A stretch of 52,160 nt of DNA from Acidimicrobiaceae bacterium. GTDB lineage: Bacteria > Actinomycetota > Acidimicrobiia > Acidimicrobiales > MedAcidi-G1. The number at the start of each line of letters is the position of its first letter. The stretch's first letter is position 1. Positions 1 to 10,531 of the stretch are shown here, in pieces. The position numbers and the translations under genes were made by a program. The notes under the pieces were generated by a model. It did not search any database, had not been told where the DNA came from, and saw only the letters and a program-made list of their open reading frames with translations. The DNA lies in contig PBAM01000035.1 in NCBI GenBank assembly GCA_002716285.1, forward strand, positions 1-52,160, given 5' to 3'.

Positions 1-4
1 ATTA

Positions 5-364
5 GTGCCGATTGAAGATTTTGCTCTTCCTGTTGTTGAAAGATTGAGAAAAAGATACTCCTCGACCCAACATCGCCTGTCGAACACAAAAATAGATTTC
101 AATGACAACGGAGCAATCGCCGAATCTTACATTCTTGCCTACCATGTTCAACCGGCGGATGAAGACAGTCCTGAGAGGTTGTGGACTTTCAGTGGGAGGT
201 ACATTGACTATTTCGAGGACCGAGATGGGCAATGGCGTATCGCGAAACGTTTTCTAAGGGCTGATTGGACGAGAATCGAAACAATTGACGAAAAAATGCC
301 TAATAAGTTTATTGCAGGGTCGCGAGATGAAAGTGACCCTATTTACGGTCAAATTGCCAACTAA
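5..364 (+). CDS. SnoaL-like / NTF2-fold protein, likely 5'-truncated by the window edge
   Basis: Protein ends ...LWTFSGRYIDYFEDRDGQWRIAKRFLRADWTR, typical of SnoaL-like domains; the N-terminal part of the fold appears missing, so the annotated GTG at 5 may be internal. Confidence 0.6.
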   Translation: MPIEDFALPVVERLRKRYSSTQHRLSNTKIDFNDNGAIAESYILAYHVQPADEDSPERLWTFSGRYIDYFEDRDGQWRIAKRFLRADWTRIETIDEKMPNKFIAGSRDESDPIYGQIAN

Positions 365-584
365 TTGAGCTTGGTGTCGGTTTTGTTGCCGTTCAAGAGA
401 ACTGATCGAATGGTGCGCTTGGTTCTGAAGATGAGAATGCGAGTATTATTTTGATCTACTGAAAGTTTTGGTGATGCTCGGTGTCGAAAATTAATGTTGA
501 TTTAGAAGTAGTAGCCAGCGCAAGTTTGAGCTACACCTACGCTGGTGTGGGAATGCAAAATCTCAAGAAACCTGAGGAGTGCTC

Positions 585-1895
585 ATGACCACGACTCGAT
601 TCGACGCCATCATCATCGGTTCGGGGGTGATCGGTTGTGCCACAGCACACGAGCTAGCACGGCGCGGGTGGAAGACGCTTAACGTCGACAAAGCTTCTGC
701 GGCCGGTGCCGGTTCCACTATCAATTCATGTGCGATCGTGCGGTTCAGCTATTCGACCACCGAGGGCGTAACACTGGCATGGGAGGGAGCCCAGTACTGG
801 AATGATTGGGAGAACTACATAGGAGCCGATGACGAGCTCGGTCTCATCGAATATCACCAATGCGGTCAGCTACTCATTCGCACCGACGACGATCACCACG
901 CAGAACGGGTCGCAACACTATGGGCCGACATCGGAATTCCATTCGAGACGTGGTCGGTCGACGACGTGAAAGCTCGGCTTCCTATTCTCGACACGGGACT
1001 ATTCGGACCCCCGAAGCGACCTGACGACAAACACTTCTGGGACGATCCGCACGGTTCGATCACCGGAGCATACTTCTCAGCGGAATCGGGCTATGTGAGC
1101 GACCCACAGTTATCGTGTCACAACCTCCAACGTGGAGCAGAGGCTAGTGGTGCCGAGTTCTGGTTCGACGCCGAAGTAGTGTCAGTCGATCGTGAAAAAG
1201 ATCGAGTAAGCGGAGTGACGCTCAACGATGGTCGCTCGGTCGAGGCACCGGTCGTGATCAACGTTGCCGGCCCACATTCCTACGTCATCAACCAGATAGC
1301 CGGCGTTTACAACTCGATGAACATCAAGACCAAGGCGCTACGTCACGAGGTTCACCACGTTCCCGCCCCCGAGGGTTTCGACTTCATGAACAAAGGAGTC
1401 GTAGCTGCTGACAACGACAGTGGTATCTATTTCAGACCTGAAGTCGGAAACCACATACTCATCGGCAGTGGCGACCCCGACTGTGATCCCCGCGAATTTG
1501 TCGACCCTGACAACTACGATACGTCGCTGAGCCAGTCGCAATGGGAGGCGCAGGTTCTCAGGGCGAATCGGCGCATCCCCAGCCTCGGGATCCCTCACCA
1601 AAAGAAGGGAGTCGTCGACCTCTACGACGTGAGCGACGACTGGCTACCGATCTACGACCGTACCGACCTCGACGGGTTCTATGTCGCGATCGGCACAAGC
1701 GGCAACCAATACAAGAATGCCGGTGTGGCCGGACACATGATGGCCGAGCTGGTCATAGCGGTCGAAGCAGGTCACGACCACGACCACGATCCTCTCGTGG
1801 TCACTGGTGCCTACACCGGATGCGACCTTCACATCGGCTTCTTCTCGAGGAACAGGGAGATCAACCCCGACTCATCAATGACCGTGCACGGCTGA
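585..1895 (+). CDS. FAD-dependent oxidoreductase (DAO / sarcosine oxidase beta-like family)
   Basis: N-terminal Rossmann motif AIIIGSGVIGCATAHELARRG, C-terminal DGFYVAIGTSGNQYKNAGVAGHMMAELV; GAGGAG Shine-Dalgarno supports ATG at 585 rather than GTG at 579; markedly GC-rich. Confidence 0.85.
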   Translation: MTTTRFDAIIIGSGVIGCATAHELARRGWKTLNVDKASAAGAGSTINSCAIVRFSYSTTEGVTLAWEGAQYWNDWENYIGADDELGLIEYHQCGQLLIRTDDDHHAERVATLWADIGIPFETWSVDDVKARLPILDTGLFGPPKRPDDKHFWDDPHGSITGAYFSAESGYVSDPQLSCHNLQRGAEASGAEFWFDAEVVSVDREKDRVSGVTLNDGRSVEAPVVINVAGPHSYVINQIAGVYNSMNIKTKALRHEVHHVPAPEGFDFMNKGVVAADNDSGIYFRPEVGNHILIGSGDPDCDPREFVDPDNYDTSLSQSQWEAQVLRANRRIPSLGIPHQKKGVVDLYDVSDDWLPIYDRTDLDGFYVAIGTSGNQYKNAGVAGHMMAELVIAVEAGHDHDHDPLVVTGAYTGCDLHIGFFSRNREINPDSSMTVHG

Positions 1896-1993
1896 TCTCA
1901 GACAGCAACTTTTCTTGTAACAAATATCCGCTACAGCGTCTCGACCAGAGAACCAGAAGAGTCCGAAACCGTTGTGATTCCGGATCTTTAGGT

Positions 1994-2070
<77 letters not shown>

Positions 2071-2111
2071 TCGTTAGAGTATCGCGGGGTAACCGTTGAG
2101 CCAACCAGAAG

Positions 2112-2858
2112 TTATCTTGCTGTATAGCCAGCATCAACTGGGACTATAGATCCAGTCATATAACTGGACTTTTCCGAAGCTAAAAAAAGAACTACTTCAG
2201 CTATTTCTTCAGGTTCTGCTAGTCGTTTAATCGGAATTGTCCTGTTAGCTAAATCTTGGAGTTCATCAGCTGTTGGAGGTTTTTCTCTACCAGATTTGAT
2301 CATTGGTGTATTTACTTCTCCTGGCGCTACTGCATTTACTCTGATTCCATTTTCAGCATGCTCAAGTGCCAAAGCCTTCGTCAATTGATGCACCGCTCCT
2401 TTTGTTATGCAGTATGCGGCCACTCCTGATGCAGCGACGTCACCCCATATAGACCCAAAATTTACTATGACCCCAGACTTTGCATTGGCCATATGTCGAA
2501 GAGCTGAACGACACATAAAGAAGACTCCGTCTACATTGACGGCCATAATTCTTTTCCAGTTGTCATCATTAGTCTCTAAAGCATCTGCACGCAAAATAAT
2601 TCCAGCAGCGTTTACCAATATGTCGATCTGGCCTTGACTGTCGACAATGGAATTGATTGTTAGATCACAAAATTCTGAATTTGAAACATCTCCTATGAAA
2701 ACTTCCGAACCCGTCTCTTGAGCTATTCCCTCAGCTCCTTTTCTGTCAATATCGATCAAATTCACTTGCGCCCCAGCTGAAGCTAGAGCTCTCACAGTGG
2801 CAGCTCCCATTCCAGACGAACCCCCAGTTACAACTGCTACTTTCCCCGTGAAACTCAT
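2112..2858 (-). CDS. SDR family oxidoreductase (FabG-like)
   Basis: VTGGSSGMGAATVRAL cofactor motif, NAAG, YCITKGA active site (YxxxK), MTGSIVPVDAGY C-terminus. Confidence 0.9.
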   Translation of the reverse strand: MSFTGKVAVVTGGSSGMGAATVRALASAGAQVNLIDIDRKGAEGIAQETGSEVFIGDVSNSEFCDLTINSIVDSQGQIDILVNAAGIILRADALETNDDNWKRIMAVNVDGVFFMCRSALRHMANAKSGVIVNFGSIWGDVAASGVAAYCITKGAVHQLTKALALEHAENGIRVNAVAPGEVNTPMIKSGREKPPTADELQDLANRTIPIKRLAEPEEIAEVVLFLASEKSSYMTGSIVPVDAGYTAR

Positions 2859-3601
2859 TTTTTTGACCTAGGAGTAAATTGCATTCCACCATAAGTTTGT
2901 TCTGTTGGTTGGAGCTCAATTCGATTAATATTGACATGTTGAGAAGCGTTTAATGCATAAAGAACTGCTTGAGAAATATCTTCACTCGTTACTTCTTCTA
3001 TTCCAGAGTTTTTTTTGCTTTCAATTATCTCAGGGTCATCTATTGCAGCATCATAAAACTCTGTGCTCACTCGGCCAGGGCAAATTTCGGTTACTCTAAT
3101 GCCCGTCCCTTGAAGTTCTAAACGTAAATCCATAGATAATACGTGCATGGCTCCTTTAGTTGCACCGTATAACGACGAAGCCAAAGGGTATAGACCAGCC
3201 ATCGAACCAATATTTATGACATGACCACTCTGGCGTTGAACCATGCCAGGTAGAACTGCTCTTGCTGCATAAATAGCTGCTTTTACATTCGTGTCGATTG
3301 TTCTTTCAATATCTTCAAATTGTGCGTCAACTAAATTTCCATAACCTCTTCCTACACCAGCGTTGTTGATCAAAACATCAGCTTCAAGCGATTTCAATAA
3401 ATCGACAAATGCTTCAGAGTCACAAACATCCATCGTGTGTACTATGCAATTTGTATTTTCCGCAAGCTTTTCTAAACGCTCTGTCCGACGCGCAATTGCA
3501 TGAACAGTAAGCCCTACTTTACTAAGGCTTCTAGCAACAGCTTCTCCTATGCCACTTGAAGCTCCTGTTACCACAACGTTTTCATAATCATCAATTGTCA
3601 T
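2855..3601 (-). CDS. SDR family NAD(P)-dependent oxidoreductase
   Basis: VTGASSGIGEAVARSL, NNAG, YGATKGAM motifs; 4-bp overlap with the downstream SDR. Confidence 0.9.
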   Translation of the reverse strand: MTIDDYENVVVTGASSGIGEAVARSLSKVGLTVHAIARRTERLEKLAENTNCIVHTMDVCDSEAFVDLLKSLEADVLINNAGVGRGYGNLVDAQFEDIERTIDTNVKAAIYAARAVLPGMVQRQSGHVINIGSMAGLYPLASSLYGATKGAMHVLSMDLRLELQGTGIRVTEICPGRVSTEFYDAAIDDPEIIESKKNSGIEEVTSEDISQAVLYALNASQHVNINRIELQPTEQTYGGMQFTPRSKK

Positions 3602-3688
3602 TCCTAATTACCGTAGAGGTGAAAAAGCAATCCGACAAATAATGGGGCTCACAACCTTTTAATGTTTTCGACTTAACAAGAAACTTAT

Positions 3689-4132
3689 GTGTCTAGTAGG
3701 TACTACGATTTAACTGTGGGAAAAAAATCAAAAAGATTTAAAACTTCTTCTGAGAGTTCAAAATTTGAAATTCCAGATGATACAAGTCAAGTTTTACTTG
3801 ATCTGGTGAACGGTATTCGCGATCTAGAGGAACGAGTTTCGTCACTGGAACAGAATTTCAATGTCCTCGGAACTACCACTTCTTCAGCAGATGAAGACGC
3901 GATACTTGAAACTCAACTTCATGTTGCTCGACTGTCAGCTGAACTTTCTCGTTTGACTGTCGAGCTAAGAGGTAAAATCTCTGTTCTTAGTACTGATGTT
4001 GAAATGGAATTCGAAGAAGAAAGAATGTCCCCATCTCTCGATGGCGACGAGGCTTTTAGTGACCTTGCATCAGACTCACCTGTGAGAAAACAAGATGACA
4101 AAAAAACTGGTGGTTGGCAGCCACTAAATTGA
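3689..4132 (+). CDS. Hypothetical coiled-coil protein
   Basis: ORF with heptad-like acidic sequence (LVNGIRDLEERVSSLEQNFN...LHVARLSAELSRLTVELRGKI); no recognised family. Confidence 0.55.
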   Translation: MSSRYYDLTVGKKSKRFKTSSESSKFEIPDDTSQVLLDLVNGIRDLEERVSSLEQNFNVLGTTTSSADEDAILETQLHVARLSAELSRLTVELRGKISVLSTDVEMEFEEERMSPSLDGDEAFSDLASDSPVRKQDDKKTGGWQPLN

Positions 4133-4140
4133 CTCCGCTG

Positions 4141-7098
4141 TCAAGAAGCCTCAAACGCTAGAGCATTAACAAGCTCTTGAATCTGCGCTTGTAGCCGGCC
4201 AAACTCCTCCCAGTCTGCAGGGTCATCTGCCAAAGCTGTAGCTGAGGCTTTTTGTAAGCGGTCTATTTCAGCAATAATTGCTGCCACATTCTCAGAAATA
4301 TCTGATAATTCAATCGTAGAGACAGATTCCGTCTGAGCTTCATCTTCTTCATTAGTTTCTATTCGGGAAGATTTTCCTGAACCTATTCCATCAAATAGTT
4401 CCGAGAGAGAAGAGTTTGTAAGGATTTCAAGTGCTTCCTGTAAAGAATCAGCCATCACTACATCTTCGCCCACAGCAACGATAACCTGTACCAGTTCTGG
4501 AACTGTGCTATCACCTTCAGCTTGAACGTACAAAGGACGGACATAAAGTATCGAGTCTTCTATTGGTACTAGTAAGAGTTCTCCGAACAATACCGTTGAA
4601 CCTCGTTGGCTTAATAAGGTTTGAAGACTAGCCACTTCTTCATCGTTACGAATCCTTTCCTCCGCTAGAGCTGGTCCGTCAAAATTTGATGAAGGAGGTC
4701 TGTATACGGCCAATTTGCCATAATCATCCTTGTCGCTCCGCCCAACTATAAATGCTGCAAGTTCTTTACGTGTGTCTTCCTCATCGAGGGGAACGAACGC
4801 TCTTAAGACCACATACTCAGCTTCATCAGAATCGGGTAGTTCTACGATTGTTCTATACGGAGACATTCGCATATCTCTACTGCCAATTCGGATGCCTTGC
4901 TCATTTACAATCGCTAAATTTGCAGCACCTTCTCCAGTTCTACCTGGATCTTGAGAAACTGCCCATTCCGCAGCTCTTTGGTAAAAATTCTCTGTGTCAT
5001 CAACATGATATTTCCCCCAAAGTTCTGTTTGAACTCTGAATAAATCTTCTGGGTAACGTACGTGTTCGATTAAAGAAGCAGGCATCTCATCCATTGGTTT
5101 AAATAAACCTTCAAATGCTCTTTGGTAAGCGTTTATTAGTGGATCTTGTTGGTCGAGGACATAGAAAATTACTTCCCCCGTGAAAGCGTCAACTGTTGCT
5201 TTAACTGAATTTCTTACATAATTAAAATTATGGCGTAATCCGCTCTTTCGTGGAAGCTCCGCTACAGGTGCATTTTGGGCATACGGATAACGATCTGTTG
5301 TGGTGTAACCATCGATCATATAAATAATGCGTCCATTTTCTAATATCGGATAAGGATCAGCATCAAAATGCAAGAAAGGTGCAAGTTTTTCAACTCTTTC
5401 TCGCACATCGCGAACGAACATTACTTTGGAATCTTCTGTTACAAAATTTGAGATAAGAGGCTCTATTTGGCCGAATCGAAGAGCGAAGGCAACTCTGCGG
5501 AATAAAGATCCCATACCAACTCCGCCATCGCCACCTAATTCTTCATATCGAACTGCGAGCGTTTGTTGATTTTCGTCGGTGTAATCAACCTCATTTCGAC
5601 TCGCTCCTAAAACCGCATACCCATCTAGATTTTCTCCTACATAGATTTGAGGCCTATCGAGGGTTAGGTTCATTGCTTCGTCAATTGATACTGGTAAATC
5701 CCCTATCAAGAAATCAGGATCCCCAGAACCTTTGACTCTTGAAACTGGTGCTAATGCAAGCCCATAACCGTGAGTAAATGCAACATGCTGATTTTCCCAT
5801 GAACGAGTTTCATTTAAATTAAGTTCTCTTGCTCCAAGTAGCACCTGGGTTGTTTCTCCATTTACTTCATACCGATCAGTATCTAAAACATCGGAGAATC
5901 GATAAAACTCTCTTTCGCCTTGCAGACGATCGAAAGTCGCCTGAACTATAAGTGGATCCAAAATTCTTATATTTCTAACTGTCTCTGAATTATTTTTTAA
6001 ATCATTTGCAGTAATGCTGTTATCAAAATCTGTTAATTGAACCTCGTCAATTTCAGCCAATCCGTAAGCTTCTCTTGTAGCCGCAATATTTCTTTCTATA
6101 TAAGGAGCTTCCTTTTCTGATTCTGCGGGTTCAACACGAAAATTTTGTATGACTGCTGGATAGATACTCCCCACCACCACTGCTACGAAAGCCCATAAGC
6201 CGACTGCAAGTGCAGGTAAAACCCATCCTCGTCTACGAATGTTAACAACCAAAAGAATTACTGCTAATAAAGAAATGAGGATTAATAAATTAGTAGCGGG
6301 AAGCTGAGCTTTTACGTCCGTATAAGTGGCTCCATCAACCGCCCCTCGATCAGATGTAGTCAACTCATATCTAGCTAACCAGTAGTTAGCCGCTCGGACT
6401 AAAGCTATGACTGCAAGCAATACAGATAAATGAGCTTTAACTTGAGGCCTGACTCTCTCCCCCATAGTTTGAAACCTGATGCCACCATTTAGATAGTGAG
6501 TTATGGCCGTAAAAATAATTGTTACTAAAAGGGTTCCAAATACCCAGTCAACTACAAAGTTGAAGAAAGGCAATTGAAAGATGTAGAAACCTATATCTTT
6601 ATCAAACAGGGCATCAGTTACTCCGACGTCTTCCCTGTTTGTGAACAAAAGCCAGTCCTGCCATTTATCGGAGACTCTTAATCCGGCTATCAGCGCAAAA
6701 AAAGCTGAAAAAAGGATGCGAACAAGTCGGTCTCTTTTACCGATAAAAGTGTGGTAATGAACGAGTAGATCTTCTTCTGGACCAGCTGGTCTTATTCTTG
6801 GTGCTAAACGCTGAGCGACTGTCAAGTTTCCAAAAAGAATTAGAAAAAATAAGAACATAAAGAGTAATACGAGAACTACCTGTGCTCCAAAGACTGCTTT
6901 GAAAACGTCACTTTGACCAAGAGAGTCGAACCATAAGAAATCGGTATAAAAACCGGCTAGTCCCCTTAAAGACATGAGGAGGAAAAGCCCGATTGCAATT
7001 ACTCCAAAAATAATTAATCTAAAACGCCCTGCCGAACCTCGTCGACCGCGACGCGGCAGAACTCTTGGTCGCGGCGGTGGAGCGTCTTCAGGTTGCAT
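4141..7098 (-). CDS. UPF0182 family membrane protein
   Basis: N-terminal transmembrane helices plus long soluble domain; GFYTDFLWFDSLGQSDVF and NFNYVRNSVKATVDAFTGEVIFYV typical of UPF0182/COG1615. Confidence 0.93.
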   Translation of the reverse strand: MQPEDAPPPRPRVLPRRGRRGSAGRFRLIIFGVIAIGLFLLMSLRGLAGFYTDFLWFDSLGQSDVFKAVFGAQVVLVLLFMFLFFLILFGNLTVAQRLAPRIRPAGPEEDLLVHYHTFIGKRDRLVRILFSAFFALIAGLRVSDKWQDWLLFTNREDVGVTDALFDKDIGFYIFQLPFFNFVVDWVFGTLLVTIIFTAITHYLNGGIRFQTMGERVRPQVKAHLSVLLAVIALVRAANYWLARYELTTSDRGAVDGATYTDVKAQLPATNLLILISLLAVILLVVNIRRRGWVLPALAVGLWAFVAVVVGSIYPAVIQNFRVEPAESEKEAPYIERNIAATREAYGLAEIDEVQLTDFDNSITANDLKNNSETVRNIRILDPLIVQATFDRLQGEREFYRFSDVLDTDRYEVNGETTQVLLGARELNLNETRSWENQHVAFTHGYGLALAPVSRVKGSGDPDFLIGDLPVSIDEAMNLTLDRPQIYVGENLDGYAVLGASRNEVDYTDENQQTLAVRYEELGGDGGVGMGSLFRRVAFALRFGQIEPLISNFVTEDSKVMFVRDVRERVEKLAPFLHFDADPYPILENGRIIYMIDGYTTTDRYPYAQNAPVAELPRKSGLRHNFNYVRNSVKATVDAFTGEVIFYVLDQQDPLINAYQRAFEGLFKPMDEMPASLIEHVRYPEDLFRVQTELWGKYHVDDTENFYQRAAEWAVSQDPGRTGEGAANLAIVNEQGIRIGSRDMRMSPYRTIVELPDSDEAEYVVLRAFVPLDEEDTRKELAAFIVGRSDKDDYGKLAVYRPPSSNFDGPALAEERIRNDEEVASLQTLLSQRGSTVLFGELLLVPIEDSILYVRPLYVQAEGDSTVPELVQVIVAVGEDVVMADSLQEALEILTNSSLSELFDGIGSGKSSRIETNEEDEAQTESVSTIELSDISENVAAIIAEIDRLQKASATALADDPADWEEFGRLQAQIQELVNALAFEAS

Positions 7099-7190
7099 TG
7101 TTAAATTCTCTATCGAAATCCATCTGCTCTGCTCTCATTTTCTTTAAGACTAGTGTCCTCATTAGAGGAAACGTGCTGGAAATCAGATTA

Positions 7191-8246
7191 TCAATTTTTT
7201 GGTAGTTCTAATGAGTCACCGTTACCACCCAAATCAGTGAGAACCGTCAAAGCATCATCTAAATGTGCGACCTCTGCGACTTTCATTTCACCAGCGTGTT
7301 TCTTGGCTTTTTCGAGAGAATTTTCGGGCACCAAAAACAAATCCATTCCTGCCTTACGGGCGGTTATCGTTTTTTGTTCTACCCCGCCTATGGGACCTAC
7401 ATTTCCTTCCAGGTCTATTGCCCCTGTAGTGGCAATCTGAAACCCTCCTGTCAATTCGCCTGGAGTTAAAATATCTAACACAGATAGTGTGAGAGCCAGA
7501 CCTGCTGAATTACCTCCAATTCTTCCTGTGTTTACTAGAACTTGTACAGGCAAATCATCGTTATCTTCTATGCGTGTCTGAGGTGCTATGCCAAGAAATG
7601 CAACTGACGGTTCATCTTCACGTGAGCCAAGTTCGATTGAGATTTCTCGTGGATCGGAACCATCTATTTTCTCAACATTAAGTTGAATAATTTCCGAAGG
7701 TTCATGTCCTCTGATTTCAGTAATTAAATCTTGATCTGTAAAGACTTCTTTTTTATTTACTGCGACTATTACATCAGAAGTAGTCAGAATACCTTCAGAT
7801 GGTCCTCCAACTGAGGCAATTCCTACACCTGTAGCTTTATATGGTTCCAGACCTAAATGGCTTAAAGCAACTGACACGGCCGTCGACTTGGAAACCCTCA
7901 TTAACTCAAAGTTAAAAGTTTGATTTTCGTCTCTATTTCTTGTTCCCAAAATTGAGTCTTCATCAATCAAATGCACAGATTCTTTAAAGGTTCCTTCAAG
8001 AAATTCCCATCCATTTATCGACGAATCTTGTGAAATTGTCGTGAAGTGAAATTCTCCAGAAGGTTCGAAACTTCTCCCTTCCGAAACAACAATCCTCCGT
8101 GATAATTCGTTTACTGACCCTGGCTTAAAAGCGAAATAAGGGAGTCGAATGAAAGTCATAGACATTAAGAATCCGATTAAAAGAAAAAATAGGATTCCTG
8201 CTTTCCACTTTTTTGAGATTTTTTTATTCATTAGATTCTCGCGCAC
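7191..8246 (-). CDS. PDZ domain-containing Lon-like serine protease (YlbL type)
   Basis: N-terminal TM helix, PDZ-like segment, Lon S16 catalytic region GGNSAGLALTLSVLDILTPGELTGG...GPIGGVEQKTITARKAGMDLFLVP. Confidence 0.92.
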   Translation of the reverse strand: MRENLMNKKISKKWKAGILFFLLIGFLMSMTFIRLPYFAFKPGSVNELSRRIVVSEGRSFEPSGEFHFTTISQDSSINGWEFLEGTFKESVHLIDEDSILGTRNRDENQTFNFELMRVSKSTAVSVALSHLGLEPYKATGVGIASVGGPSEGILTTSDVIVAVNKKEVFTDQDLITEIRGHEPSEIIQLNVEKIDGSDPREISIELGSREDEPSVAFLGIAPQTRIEDNDDLPVQVLVNTGRIGGNSAGLALTLSVLDILTPGELTGGFQIATTGAIDLEGNVGPIGGVEQKTITARKAGMDLFLVPENSLEKAKKHAGEMKVAEVAHLDDALTVLTDLGGNGDSLELPKN

Positions 8247-8385
8247 TATTCGCGATTACCGTATCCGTACGACTTCTTAGACTTTACATTTTTATAAATG
8301 TATTTTTAAATTCCTGACTGCAGTTGTATTAACTGTCATGATTAAATTACAGGAATACTTTTAAGGAATTCAGATTTTTTACAAA

Positions 8386-8658
8386 TTGAGACACATATTT
8401 AGCTCGCCTTTCCCACCGAATGGCAACACTGAACGCGCTGCAGATAAAGGATGGAGCCCAGTAGCTAGATTAGGGGTTTGGTTTCAGCCTCCGCGGCAAA
8501 TCACTTTAGGTAAATCAGCAAAAATACGTTGGTGGCATCGGTTAAGATCTTTTGTTCTTCTCGGACTCTTTGTTATTTTTGGCGGAATTATTCTAGCTTC
8601 TCTTATCGGACTAATTATTTTCGCAGGAGGTTTCCTCTTGGAACAGGCAATCGGCTAA
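8386..8658 (+). CDS. Small membrane protein, unknown function
   Basis: 90-aa ORF with TTG start; hydrophobic C-terminal TM; immediately precedes the HEAT-repeat gene. Confidence 0.5.
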   Translation: MRHIFSSPFPPNGNTERAADKGWSPVARLGVWFQPPRQITLGKSAKIRWWHRLRSFVLLGLFVIFGGIILASLIGLIIFAGGFLLEQAIG

Positions 8659-9291
8659 ATGGACCCAAATACTGCGAATAGACGAAAAGCTATTCTTTCT
8701 AGACACTTAGGTGACTATAAATTAGCGATTTCATTATTAGATGATAAGGATGCCAAGGTCAGAGGAGCGGCTCTCAGTTCTTTAGAGAAATTAGGAAAAC
8801 TTTCAGGAAAAATTCTGGAGGAATCTTTCTATGATCCTTCTCCTGAAGTTCGTAAAAGAGCTATCGAGTTACTAGCAAAAAGACCTGAAGAAATTCCTCT
8901 TAATGTGTTCGATGATGGAGACTCTTTAGTCGTCGAAACAGCATGTTGGGCTGCGGGGGAAAAAGAAAATCCAACTCATGAGTTAATTAATCAACTTTGC
9001 TTTATCGCTGATAGTCATACAGATCAACTATGTAGAGAAGCCGCTGTTGCTGCTCTTGGATCTATAGGTTCACCCATGGGGCTTGAAACCGTGCTTGAAG
9101 CTCTCAAAGATAAACCTGCGATAAGACGTCGAGCAGCTATTGCTTTGGCAGCTTTTGACGATCCGAAAGTTGATGAAGCTCTTAAAAAATCTCTAAATGA
9201 CAGAGATTGGCAAGTAAGACAAATAGCTGAAGATCTACTTGATGCAAGTAGGGTAATCAGTCCCGTTGATATTGGACCACGACCACATTGA
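8659..9291 (+). CDS. HEAT-repeat domain protein
   Basis: Tandem alpha-helical repeats (DAKVRGAALSSLEKLG, SPEVRKRAIELLAK, DRDWQVRQIAEDLL). Confidence 0.85.
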   Translation: MDPNTANRRKAILSRHLGDYKLAISLLDDKDAKVRGAALSSLEKLGKLSGKILEESFYDPSPEVRKRAIELLAKRPEEIPLNVFDDGDSLVVETACWAAGEKENPTHELINQLCFIADSHTDQLCREAAVAALGSIGSPMGLETVLEALKDKPAIRRRAAIALAAFDDPKVDEALKKSLNDRDWQVRQIAEDLLDASRVISPVDIGPRPH

Positions 9292-9294
9292 TTT

Positions 9295-10299
9295 TTAACG
9301 TCTAGCTTCCATAAACATTGCGCGCATCGCATCAAAATCTTCAACAAGTTGACCAGCTCCCAGCACCACACACTCCATTGGTGATTCTGCATGAACTACC
9401 GGTACTCCGGTTTCTTGTGATATTCGACTGTCTAGCCCGCGTAAAAGACTTCCTCCTCCTACAAGATAAATACCGCTGATTAACAGATCCTGAGCGAGTT
9501 CAGGTGGGGCTTTTCCTAGACAAGAAACTACCGAATCAACCATCGCAGAAACAGGTTCTTCTATTGCTGTTCTGATCTCATAGGGCTGCAGAACAACTGT
9601 TTTTGGCATACCCGTAAACATTTCACGTCCTCGTACTTCTGCTCTGCCTTCACCTGGTGTTTCTGCAGCAGACCCGACTGTCCATTTTATTTCTTCAGCT
9701 GTTCTCTCACCTATCGCTAATCCGTATTCTCTCCTTATGTAGTTTTGAATTGCATCATCAATATCAAAAGAGCCAACGCGTTTTGCTTCTATTTCAACTA
9801 TTCCACCCAACGAAAGTAGTGCTGTTTCTGATGTGCCACCTCCTATATCAACAACCATGCTTCCAAAGGCTTCACTTATTGGGAGGTTTGCTCCTATGGC
9901 AGCTGCTAAAGGCTGCTCGATGAGCTGTGCGTCTGAAGCTCCTGCTCGACGACAAGCTTCAGTTACTGCGCGCCTTTCGACAGGTGTGATCGCAGACGGC
10001 ACACAAATAACGACTCGTGGTTTGTTAAAACGACTTACTCCTGCTCTTTTAAGAATGAGTCGGACCATTCTTTGGGTTATATCAAAATCTGTAATCGCTC
10101 CTTTTCGTAGTGGACGATGAGCGACTATATGAGCTGGAGTTCTTCCTATCATGTTCCATGCATCTGAACCCATTGCCAAAACTTCACGACTGTTTTCATT
10201 TAGTGCAATCACCGAAGGTTCCGCTAGCACTATTCCTTCACTTCGTGCGTAAACCAGAGTGTTTGCTGTGCCGAGGTCGATAGCTAAATCTCTTGCCAT
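9295..10299 (-). CDS. mreB: MreB/Mbl-family rod shape-determining protein
   Basis: LAIDLGTANTLVY, PSAITPVERRAV, VVDIGGGTSETALL, YLVGGGSLLRGL actin-fold motifs. Confidence 0.93.
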   Translation of the reverse strand: MARDLAIDLGTANTLVYARSEGIVLAEPSVIALNENSREVLAMGSDAWNMIGRTPAHIVAHRPLRKGAITDFDITQRMVRLILKRAGVSRFNKPRVVICVPSAITPVERRAVTEACRRAGASDAQLIEQPLAAAIGANLPISEAFGSMVVDIGGGTSETALLSLGGIVEIEAKRVGSFDIDDAIQNYIRREYGLAIGERTAEEIKWTVGSAAETPGEGRAEVRGREMFTGMPKTVVLQPYEIRTAIEEPVSAMVDSVVSCLGKAPPELAQDLLISGIYLVGGGSLLRGLDSRISQETGVPVVHAESPMECVVLGAGQLVEDFDAMRAMFMEARR

Positions 10300-10300
10300 T

Positions 10301-10531
10301 TCAATCTTCGCGTTCTATTTGGGTTTCTAATTTCTCTTCACTGCCTATCACTCTTATACCATCCGGGTTTTGCATCCGTCTAGGTTTTCTTTGCGATGTG
10401 CCTCGCAACATCTTCTGCAATTCACCAGGAGTTGCTGAACGTTTTCTAGGTCTCGTAATCAACCAAAGAATAATTGAACCGATAACGGCTATGACAACTG
10501 TTCCTACCAGAAAAATTAAATTCGTATTCAT
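10301..10531 (-). CDS. Small single-TM membrane protein
   Basis: 76-aa ORF, N-terminal TM then basic tail; 4-bp overlap with moaE. Confidence 0.6.
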   Translation of the reverse strand: MNTNLIFLVGTVVIAVIGSIILWLITRPRKRSATPGELQKMLRGTSQRKPRRMQNPDGIRVIGSEEKLETQIERED

